Assembly: GCA_902766305.1 (NCBI GenBank)
Contig: CACXDE010000239.1
Span: 1-5,173, forward strand
Reading direction: 5' to 3'
Origin: an uncultured Ruminococcus sp.
Lineage (GTDB): Bacteria; Bacillota; Clostridia; Oscillospirales; Acutalibacteraceae
Length of the DNA: 5,173 bases
A program made the position numbers and the translations under genes. Shown piece by piece: positions 1-4,875 of the stretch (position 1 is its first letter; each line of letters begins with the position of its first letter). The notes below the pieces were generated by a model. That model was not told the origin of the DNA and made no database searches. It was given only the letters and a program-made list of their open reading frames with translations.

Positions 1-1301
1 CATATACATTCACACCTAAGGCAGCAGGTACCTACAACCTTAAGATCAATGTCAAGGATTCAGAGGGTACAATTGTTCAGAAGGAATTTGAGGTAACAGC
101 AAACGGTTCACCTCTTGCAAACAACTCAACAATCAGCGCAGCAAGCGTAGCAGTTAACTCTGCTGTTACAATTACAGCTAAGGCAACAGGCGGTTCAGCT
201 CCTTATAAGTACGGCTACTACTATAAGAAGTCAACCGACAGCACATGGACAAAGCTTTCAATTGTTAACGGTTCTGTATATGTAACCAATACATCATATC
301 AGTTCAAACCGACAACAGCAGGTACTTATAATATTAAAGTCAATGTCAAGGATGATTCCGGCGCAATTGCTTCTAAGGAACTCCAGGTAAAGGCTACCGG
401 CGCAGATCTTATAAACAGCTCAACAGTAAGCTCAACAAGCGTAGCAGTTAACTCTGCTGTAACAATTACAGCAAAGGCAAGCGGCGGTTCAAGCTCTTAT
501 AAGTACGGCTACTACTACAAGAAGTCAACCGACAGCACATGGACAAAGCTTTCAAATTCTAACGGCTCTGTATATGTAACAAATACATCCTACAAGTTTA
601 CTCCTACAGCAGCAGGTACATATAACCTGAAGGTAAATGTTAAGGATACAGCCGGAACAGTTGCATCCAAGGAATTTACTGTAAAAGCAACGGGCGGAAC
701 AGCTCTTACAAATAATTCAAAGATCAGTGCGACAAGTGTTACAGCAAACACAACAGTTACTCTGACAGGTGTTGGAGCAGGCGGTACAAGCCCCTACAAG
801 TACGCTTACTACTATAAGAAGTCAACTGACAGCTCATGGACAAAGGCGTACGTTACATCAAGCGGTTCTGCATATACAAAGTATGATTCCGTAACCTTCA
901 AGCCTACATCAGCCGGAACGTACGATGTAAGAATCAACGTCAAGGATCAGTACGGCGAAGGTCAGGTTGTTTCCAAGGAGTTTACACTTACAGTAAAGGC
1001 ATCATCTGCTTCTCTAACAAACAGCTCTACTGTAAGCTCTACAAGTGTATCGGCTAACACACCAGTTACTCTTAATGGTAAGGCAAGCGGCGGTACAAGC
1101 CCCTATCTGTATGCTTATTACTACAAGAAAGCGTCAGCAACTTCATGGGAGAAGCTTATGGTTATTGACGGATCTGCATATAGTTCAAATACTTCATGCA
1201 AATATACACCTAAAGCTGCCGGCACCTACAGCCTCAGAATCAACGTAAAGGATAACAGCGGAAGCGTTGTTTCTAGGGATTTCACGCTGACAGTTAAGTG
1301 A
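1..1301 (+). CDS. C-terminal part of a secreted/surface protein with tandem triple-tyrosine (Y-Y-Y type) repeats; 5' end outside window
   Basis: The frame is open from the left edge (first full codon at 3) to TGA at 1299-1301, with a second in-frame stop (TAG) directly after. The visible 432 residues are almost entirely four complete beta-rich repeats plus the tail of another. Each repeat has an opening N-x-S-x-(V/I)-S-x-(T/A)-S-V segment, a Y-x-Y-(G/A)-Y-Y-Y-K-K core with a following W, and a closing A-G-T-Y-x-(L/I/V)-(K/R)-(I/V)-N-V-K-D strand. The composition is rich in Ser, Thr, Asn, Lys, Tyr and Val, with one Cys, as expected for an extracellular Ig-like stalk. Such repeats are common in Ruminococcus 'triple tyrosine motif-containing' proteins (family knowledge). 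No sortase motif, dockerin or C-terminal membrane anchor is present: the protein ends right after the last repeat. The N-terminal signal peptide and any enzymatic domain would lie upstream, so the specific function is unknown. Lys is mostly AAG, and AAC, ACA and GGT/GGC are frequent, unlike the downstream genes; this hints at high expression. I am sure it is coding and moderately sure of the repeat family. Confidence 0.9.
   Translation, partial: YTFTPKAAGTYNLKINVKDSEGTIVQKEFEVTANGSPLANNSTISAASVAVNSAVTITAKATGGSAPYKYGYYYKKSTDSTWTKLSIVNGSVYVTNTSYQFKPTTAGTYNIKVNVKDDSGAIASKELQVKATGADLINSSTVSSTSVAVNSAVTITAKASGGSSSYKYGYYYKKSTDSTWTKLSNSNGSVYVTNTSYKFTPTAAGTYNLKVNVKDTAGTVASKEFTVKATGGTALTNNSKISATSVTANTTVTLTGVGAGGTSPYKYAYYYKKSTDSSWTKAYVTSSGSAYTKYDSVTFKPTSAGTYDVRINVKDQYGEGQVVSKEFTLTVKASSASLTNSSTVSSTSVSANTPVTLNGKASGGTSPYLYAYYYKKASATSWEKLMVIDGSAYSSNTSCKYTPKAAGTYSLRINVKDNSGSVVSRDFTLTVK
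3..1298 (+). repeat. Tandem protein-domain repeats, about 294-309 bp period (four full units plus one partial)
   Basis: Using the conserved opening Leu codon as boundary, the units are: partial tail 3-113, R1 114-407 (98 codons), R2 408-704 (99), R3 705-1013 (103) and R4 1014-1298 (95). The triple-tyrosine cores begin with Tyr codons at 204, 498, 795 and 1104. R1 and R2 are nearly identical at DNA level through the core: about 60 bases from 203 and from 497 differ at one clear position (TAT versus TAC). The stretch encoding N-G-S-V-Y-V-T-N-T-S-Y is also shared. R3 and R4 are more diverged (Y-A-Y-Y-Y core). This pattern fits recent duplication of R1/R2, or ongoing gene conversion, inside an older array. 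R4 has Cys where R1 and R2 have Tyr after N-T-S. Confidence 0.9.
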
Positions 1302-1333
1302 TAGGTTTTAAGACCGCTAAACTGATTTAAAAC

Positions 1334-1374
1334 AAAAATCGGCTCATTCGAGGATATCGGATGGGTCGATTTTT
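1334..1374 (+). terminator. Strong intrinsic terminator after the repeat protein gene (probably bidirectional)
   Basis: Arms 1334-1350 and 1358-1374 form a continuous 17-bp stem around a 7-nt loop (AGGATAT). It begins with AAAAATCG pairing perfectly with CGATTTTT, and the inner nine pairs include three G-U wobbles. The right arm ends in five T, giving the U-tract on the + strand, and the left arm starts with five A, giving one on the - strand. It lies 32 nt after the TGA stop, so it should end the surface-protein transcript and insulate the regulator operon downstream. Confidence 0.88.
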
Positions 1375-1431
1375 CTGTAATGGTAGAAACTGAAAAAATT
1401 TAAATAATTATGTCATATATTTCTTTTTCGG

Positions 1432-1469
1432 AATTATGATTGGTGTTTTATACATTATAATTCATAATT
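1432..1469 (+). promoter_or_regulatory. Candidate promoter with perfect TATAAT box flanked by an inverted repeat AATTATGA/TCATAATT
   Basis: A consensus -10 TATAAT lies at 1456-1461. The best -35 at suitable spacing is weak (TTATGA, 1434-1439, 16-bp spacer). Exact 8-bp inverted arms at 1432-1439 and 1462-1469 bracket it: the left arm covers the possible -35 and the right arm starts one base after the -10. That is where a dimeric regulator could act. A third copy, AATTATG, lies in direct orientation at 1406-1412. A start near 1468 would give the regulator operon a leader of about 125 nt. The region is AT-rich, so chance matches are a real possibility. Confidence 0.4.
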
Positions 1470-1519
1470 AGCATAATCTTTACGAAAGTAGTATCTACAT
1501 GATGTGAATAAATAAGTGA

Positions 1520-1547
1520 TTGATATTTACTGAGTGAATTTTATTTT
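1520..1547 (+). promoter_or_regulatory. Alternative weak promoter for the two-component operon
   Basis: TTGATA at 1520-1525 (four of six to the -35 consensus) is followed after 16 bp by TATTTT at 1542-1547. It lies closer to the response regulator start than the 1456 TATAAT box and would give a leader of about 40 nt. A TATATAA string at 1559-1565 is another possible -10, without a good -35. Confidence 0.25.
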
Positions 1548-1581
1548 CTATTGTTAATTATATAAGGCACACAGACTGATA

Positions 1582-1588
1582 AAGGAGA
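1582..1588 (+). promoter_or_regulatory. Ribosome binding site of the response regulator
   Basis: AAGGAGA lies 5 nt before the ATG at 1594. It is a near-consensus Shine-Dalgarno that fixes the start codon. Confidence 0.85.
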
Positions 1589-1593
1589 GAAAT

Positions 1594-2295
1594 ATGCAGA
1601 TAGCGATTTGTGATGACAATGAGATATTCCGGCAGGAGCTGAGAGAATATCTTGAAGAATACAAGGATGAAAAGAATATTTGTATGGAGCTTTGCGAGTA
1701 TTCAAATGGGAATGATCTTTTGCAGGCAGATATAAAGCACGATATAATATTTCTTGATTATCGTATGGAAGGCGAGAACGGTCTTGATATTGCAAAACAG
1801 ATCCGCATGAGAGATAAAAAATGCGGGTTGGTTTTTGTTACAGCATTTCCGCAGTTTGTATTTGACAGCTTTGAGGTACAGCCTTTCAGGTTTATAGTTA
1901 AACCGGCAGACAAGGAAAAGGTATTTGAAGCTGTGGAAAGCTATGTCAGACAAATGAAAAATAACAGACCTGTCAGTATGATAGAAGACGGGAAGCATAT
2001 TACTGTTATGGCAGATGATATTGTATATATTGAGGCAAAAGGAAAGAAATGCCGGATAGTGACTAAAAACAGCGTATATAACATTTCAAATACCTTATCG
2101 TCTCTTTCGTCCGAATTGCCGGAATCTAACTTTTATCGGATACACAGATCTCATATTATCAATTTTAAAAATGTAAAAACGATCAGGGGTAATGCAGTTA
2201 CTATGACAGATGATTCTGTTCTTTCGGTAAGCCGTTCCAAGATCAGGGAATTCAGGATGCACTACTTTGATTATGTAAAGGATAACTATTTTTGA
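1594..2295 (+). CDS. LytTR-family response regulator (AgrA/LytR-like)
   Basis: The 233-residue protein has the two domains of cytoplasmic LytTR regulators. The N-terminal receiver (about 1-120) carries the acidic pair Asp7-Asp8, the phospho-acceptor Asp55 in F-L-D-Y-R-M, Thr83 in V-T-A and Lys103 in V-K-P, so all conserved receiver residues are intact. The C-terminal LytTR DNA-binding domain (about 127-228) includes I-V-Y-I-E-A, F-Y-R-I-H-R-S-H-I-I-N (180-190) and S-V-S-R-S-K (211-216). In the family, phosphorylation by a partner GHKL kinase promotes binding to paired direct repeats upstream of target promoters. The length is normal for the family, and the start is fixed by a strong Shine-Dalgarno. 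The kinase gene follows after 20 nt, so this is a cognate pair. Targets are not evident; the neighbouring surface protein and self-regulation are possibilities only. Confidence 0.95.
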   Translation: MQIAICDDNEIFRQELREYLEEYKDEKNICMELCEYSNGNDLLQADIKHDIIFLDYRMEGENGLDIAKQIRMRDKKCGLVFVTAFPQFVFDSFEVQPFRFIVKPADKEKVFEAVESYVRQMKNNRPVSMIEDGKHITVMADDIVYIEAKGKKCRIVTKNSVYNISNTLSSLSSELPESNFYRIHRSHIINFKNVKTIRGNAVTMTDDSVLSVSRSKIREFRMHYFDYVKDNYF

Positions 2296-2305
2296 TTGTA
2301 TAGTC

Positions 2306-2311
2306 AGGGGG
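2306..2311 (+). promoter_or_regulatory. Ribosome binding site of the sensor kinase
   Basis: AGGGGG lies 4 nt before the ATG at 2316, in the short gap after the response regulator stop. It supports 2316 rather than the in-frame ATG at 2331, which would be 19 nt away. Confidence 0.7.
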
Positions 2312-2315
2312 ATAT

Positions 2316-3611
2316 ATGCTTAGAATACTTATGAATGTTTCCGGGATAATATTGATACTTATCTCTGTTATGTTCCTGAGCCTGAATATTTTTGACGGAC
2401 AAACGTCTGCAAAAAAGGTTCTGACAGGAGGCGCAATATTTTTACCGATAGTTGGAGTAATGTTTTTGTTGACATGGGATGAGAATATTATTTATATTCC
2501 TGTTGTCATGTTTGCCGGAAATTTGCTTATCCGTTTTATTACAAGTAATCTGAAGCTTTCTTCAATAATTTCAACATTTTTGACTATTTTTTTCATAAAT
2601 ACAATGACAACGGCAATGATAGCGATTTTGTTTTCGCTTGCTAAACCACAGCAGCAGATCATTGAGGTTTCAATAAATGTGTTATCGACATCATTGTGTA
2701 TTCTTATCAGCTTATCGCCGGCTGCACAGGAGTTAAGATATCTTATTGTGTGGACTCCTGTCAGTATAAGACGGCTGATACTTGCAATACTGTTTTGCTG
2801 CTGCACGTTATCAATTCTTATGGTGAACAATACGCTTACTCATCATCCGGGCGGCGGAATGAGACTGCTGAAAGTACTGCTGCTTTCACTGATGCTGCTG
2901 ATTTTTATTGTTCTGCCGATATTGATATCGTATTCTGTGACTAACAGGAGCATAAAAAGAAAATCGGAAGAATATGAAAAACAGTTAAAAATACAGCTGA
3001 GGCAGTATGAGCTTCTTTCTGAGTCAAGTAAAGAGATCAGGTGTATAAGGCACGATAACAATAATCTAAGAATAGGTCTGATAAAGCTTATAAAAGACGG
3101 CAGGACGGATGAGGCACTGAAAATGTTAGAGGATGATAATAATATATTAAGCGGTTCTCTGATGAAATATGATACCGGAAACGGAATTGTAGACGCTTTG
3201 CTGACGGAAAAACATATACGTGCAGAAAAAAACCGCACCCGTATTATATTTGAGGGTGCGGTAAACGACGATTTAGAACCGGCTGATCTTTGCGTTATTT
3301 TCGGAAATACCGTTGACAATGCGATAGAAGCCTGTGAAAAAATACCTGATGATGAAGAAAAAAGTGTACATATCAGATCAATAAAAAAATCAGGTATGAT
3401 GGTAATAATTGTAGAAAATCCTGTTGGCAGAAAGGTAGAAATACGCAATGGTCTGCCGCTGACATCCAAAAAAGATAAAAAATCACACGGTTTCGGATTG
3501 TACTCTCTAAGAAAGGTCATAAAGAAATATGACGGTGAATTGGATATATCATGTACTGACAGTGAATTTAAAATCTGTATCAGTTTATTGCTGTCTGCTG
3601 ACTCAGATTGA
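2316..3611 (+). CDS. GHKL sensor histidine kinase, AgrC/HPK10-like membrane protein
   Basis: The 431-residue protein has a hydrophobic N-terminal half with about six or seven predicted membrane spans (roughly 4-24, 36-53, 57-76, 83-108, 119-135, 151-170, 184-207). A basic, charged helix follows (about 211-245), leading to the phospho-acceptor motif I-R-H-D with His246. The C-terminal ATPase domain (about 315-427) has the N-box N-T-V-D-N-A-I-E-A (Asn331, Asn335) and G-box H-G-F-G-L-Y-S-L-R-K (391-400). This is the architecture of AgrC-type kinases, several of which sense secreted peptides; the ligand here is unknown and no agrB/agrD-like gene is in the window. It should phosphorylate the upstream LytTR regulator. 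The last 9 bp overlap the converging lyase gene, and codons around residues 306-316 double as a predicted minus-strand terminator. No frame damage is seen. Confidence 0.93.
   Translation: MLRILMNVSGIILILISVMFLSLNIFDGQTSAKKVLTGGAIFLPIVGVMFLLTWDENIIYIPVVMFAGNLLIRFITSNLKLSSIISTFLTIFFINTMTTAMIAILFSLAKPQQQIIEVSINVLSTSLCILISLSPAAQELRYLIVWTPVSIRRLILAILFCCCTLSILMVNNTLTHHPGGGMRLLKVLLLSLMLLIFIVLPILISYSVTNRSIKRKSEEYEKQLKIQLRQYELLSESSKEIRCIRHDNNNLRIGLIKLIKDGRTDEALKMLEDDNNILSGSLMKYDTGNGIVDALLTEKHIRAEKNRTRIIFEGAVNDDLEPADLCVIFGNTVDNAIEACEKIPDDEEKSVHIRSIKKSGMMVIIVENPVGRKVEIRNGLPLTSKKDKKSHGFGLYSLRKVIKKYDGELDISCTDSEFKICISLLLSADSD
3226..3262 (-). terminator. Predicted minus-strand intrinsic terminator embedded in the kinase gene
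   Basis: Arms 3232-3240 (ACCGCACCC on +) and 3254-3262 (GGGTGCGGT) form a perfect 9-bp stem with six G-C pairs and a 13-nt loop. Seven A at 3226-3232 on the + strand give a U-run directly after the stem on the - strand, the classic order for Rho-independent termination. In the + direction no T-tract follows, so the kinase mRNA should not stop here. It lies 340 nt beyond the lyase stop codon and is the only convincing minus-strand terminator I found after that gene. The sequence also encodes kinase residues of about 306-316, so a chance origin cannot be excluded. Confidence 0.65.
3603..3611. other. 9-bp tail-to-tail overlap of kinase and lyase coding regions
   Basis: The kinase TGA is at 3609-3611 (+) and the lyase TGA reads from 3605 to 3603 (-), so each gene runs through the other's stop region. 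A short inverted repeat, CTCAGA (3602-3607) and TCTGAG (3620-3625), spans the junction but has no T-tract on either side. It is not a convincing terminator. Confidence 0.9.
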
Positions 3612-4856
3612 TTTAATCCTCTGAGCCGCAAGCATTACTGCCGTCTTTCCGGTATGAAAATGCAGGCTTCCCTGCATCCATACGGCGAACGGTTCTCTCA
3701 GAGGTGCATCTGCTGATAATTCAATCGACGAACCCAATGTGAACGCACCGGCAGCCATGATTACCTTGCTGTCATAACCTGGCATATCCCATGGTTCAGG
3801 CGTAACAAAGGAGTCTATAGGCGAAGCGGCTTGTATTCCCTGACAGAATGATATAAGTCTTTTTTCATTTTCAAGCAGAATAGCCTGTATTATGTCACCC
3901 CTTGCTTCATTGTAGGCGGGGGTGACTTTGTATCCCAGAAGCTCAAAAACAGCAGCAGCAAATACAGCGGTTTTCAATGCTTCACCCGTAACGTGCGGAG
4001 CATTGTATGTTCCTAAGAAAAGCTCTCTGTTCTGACCGAGCGTACAGCCTATTTCCTTTCCTGTTCCGGGAGTAGTAAGCCGGTATGAGCATGCTTCAAC
4101 TAAATCATGTCTTCCGGCAATATATCCGCCTGTAGGCGCAATTCCGCCGCCCGGATTCTTAATAAGAGAACCTGCCATAAGATCGCAGTATTTTCCGGGA
4201 GCAGTCATTTCAGTAAATTCCCCATAGCAGTTGTCGAGCATTACGATACAGTCCGGGGCAATGCTTTTCGACAAATCGTATATTTTTTTGATATCGCTGT
4301 TAAGCAGAGTAGGGCGAAGGCTGTAACCTCTTGAGCGCTGTATATATACCATTTTTGTATCAGACCTCAGGGTTTTTCGTACTCCTTCATAATCAACTGT
4401 CCCGTCGGAAAGAAGATCGAGCTGCTGATATTTGATTCCGAAATCCTTGAGCGAACCGCTGTAATGCCCGCCCAGACCAATTACGCCCTGTAATGTGTCA
4501 TACGGTATTCCAGTAACGCTCAGCATTGTGTCACCCGGACGAAGGACACCGAACAGTGCAACCGTAAGAGTATGTGTTCCGCTGGCAAAATTATGCCGTA
4601 CAAGAGCGTCCTCTGTTTCGAGTACCTCTGCATATATTCTGTCAAGCACATCTCTTCCTCTGTCGCCGTATCCGTAGCCGGTAGAGGCAGTGAAGCAGCT
4701 TTCGCTTACCTTTGCATTCTGAAAAGCTTTCAGCATTTTAAGCTGCTGATATTCAGTTATCCTTTCAATTTCTTCAATATAAGGCGAACACATTTTCATC
4801 GCCTTGTCACCAAGACTGATTATATCATCAGAAAGGTCAAAAAAATCGTTATTCAT
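3603..4856 (-). CDS. PLP-dependent methionine gamma-lyase / 'aluminium resistance' family protein (YnbB-like)
   Basis: From this start the protein has 417 residues, a full-length fold-type I PLP enzyme. The N-terminal part has S-T-G-Y-G-Y-G-D-R-G-R-D (about 58-69) and H-N-F-A-S-G-T-H (about 88-95). The cofactor Asp is in V-M-L-D-N-C-Y-G-E-F (Asp208), and the likely Schiff-base lysine is in S-L-I-K-N-P-G-G-G (Lys233), followed by I-A-P-T-G-G-Y-I-A-G-R. The family is annotated as cysteine/methionine lyase-like (carbon-sulfur bond cleavage), but the physiological substrate is poorly established and 'aluminium resistance' is a historical label. Start choice: an ATG at 4865 is also in frame, but its AAGG touches the codon; the ATG at 4856 sits 8 nt after AAGGA and is preferred. 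The gene follows hflX by 19 nt, as in other Firmicutes. Its 3' end overlaps the kinase gene by 9 bp. Confidence 0.92.
   Translation of the reverse strand: MNNDFFDLSDDIISLGDKAMKMCSPYIEEIERITEYQQLKMLKAFQNAKVSESCFTASTGYGYGDRGRDVLDRIYAEVLETEDALVRHNFASGTHTLTVALFGVLRPGDTMLSVTGIPYDTLQGVIGLGGHYSGSLKDFGIKYQQLDLLSDGTVDYEGVRKTLRSDTKMVYIQRSRGYSLRPTLLNSDIKKIYDLSKSIAPDCIVMLDNCYGEFTEMTAPGKYCDLMAGSLIKNPGGGIAPTGGYIAGRHDLVEACSYRLTTPGTGKEIGCTLGQNRELFLGTYNAPHVTGEALKTAVFAAAVFELLGYKVTPAYNEARGDIIQAILLENEKRLISFCQGIQAASPIDSFVTPEPWDMPGYDSKVIMAAGAFTLGSSIELSADAPLREPFAVWMQGSLHFHTGKTAVMLAAQRIKSI
3649..3685. other. Stable stem-loop shortly after the kinase stop codon, inside the lyase gene
   Basis: ATGCAGG (3660-3666) and CCTGCAT (3671-3677) form a perfect 7-bp stem with a CTTC loop. 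An outer stem adds CCG (3649-3651) with CGG (3683-3685) and TATG (3653-3656) with CATA (3679-3682), interrupted by one bulged G and a small internal loop. There are 14 pairs in all. It lies 38 nt past the kinase stop in the + direction but lacks a T-tract, so it is not an intrinsic terminator by itself; it could be a stabilising 3' structure, or chance. In the minus direction only four U follow. Confidence 0.4.
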
Positions 4857-4864
4857 CTTTTCCA

Positions 4865-4869
4865 TCCTT
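4865..4869 (-). promoter_or_regulatory. Ribosome binding site deciding the lyase start
   Basis: AAGGA on the minus strand is 8 nt before the ATG at 4856 and overlaps the first base of the alternative ATG at 4865. The spacing argues for the downstream ATG. Confidence 0.6.
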
Positions 4870-4875
4870 GTTTTC

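Larger units (their letters stand above)
1302..1593 (+). other. Intergenic region between repeat protein and response regulator
   Basis: These 292 bases hold no credible gene. They contain the second stop codon (1302-1304), a weak AT-rich inverted repeat GTTTTAA/TTAAAAC (1305-1311 and 1327-1333), the 1334-1374 terminator, then about 220 very AT-rich bases with candidate promoters and repeated AATTATG motifs, and finally the ribosome binding site at 1582-1588. I looked for the pair of direct repeats typically bound by LytTR regulators and found none I could defend. No riboswitch or tRNA-like fold was recognised. Confidence 0.7.

Noticed and set aside
1045..1248. Open frame of 67 codons on + inside the repeat protein
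   Set aside because: It is out of frame with the clear repeat-coding frame, has no family features and no ribosome binding site; a shadow of the repeat gene.
1305..1333. GTTTTAA/TTAAAAC inverted repeat resembling part of a CRISPR repeat or tracrRNA
   Set aside because: It is a single copy with no spacer-repeat array and no cas gene; a short AT-rich hairpin before the real terminator is sufficient.
1410..1471. Two mini-ORFs of 9 and 11 codons (1410-1439 and 1436-1471) as possible signal peptides
   Set aside because: Neither has a Shine-Dalgarno, both are in very AT-rich DNA, and neither resembles an AgrD-type precursor.
1375..1593. LytTR-type paired direct repeats upstream of the regulator
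   Set aside because: GTGA and TTTAC strings recur, but the spacing is irregular and no pair fits the expected repeat arrangement.
1541..1795. 84-codon minus-strand open frame over the regulator start
   Set aside because: It overlaps the well-supported regulator start and has no recognisable feature.
2285..2304. Small hairpin ACTAT/ATAGT between regulator stop and kinase ribosome binding site
   Set aside because: It has only five A-T-rich pairs with a 10-nt loop; too weak to claim attenuation or translational control.
2843..3631. 262-codon open frame on the minus strand opposite the kinase gene
   Set aside because: It is long but Ser/Ile/Phe-rich without recognisable domain, and is explained by the antisense of a well-supported GHKL kinase with all motifs.
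4260..4290. T-run near 4280 as terminator for the kinase operon
   Set aside because: The bases before the run form at most a 3-bp stem, so no hairpin supports termination.
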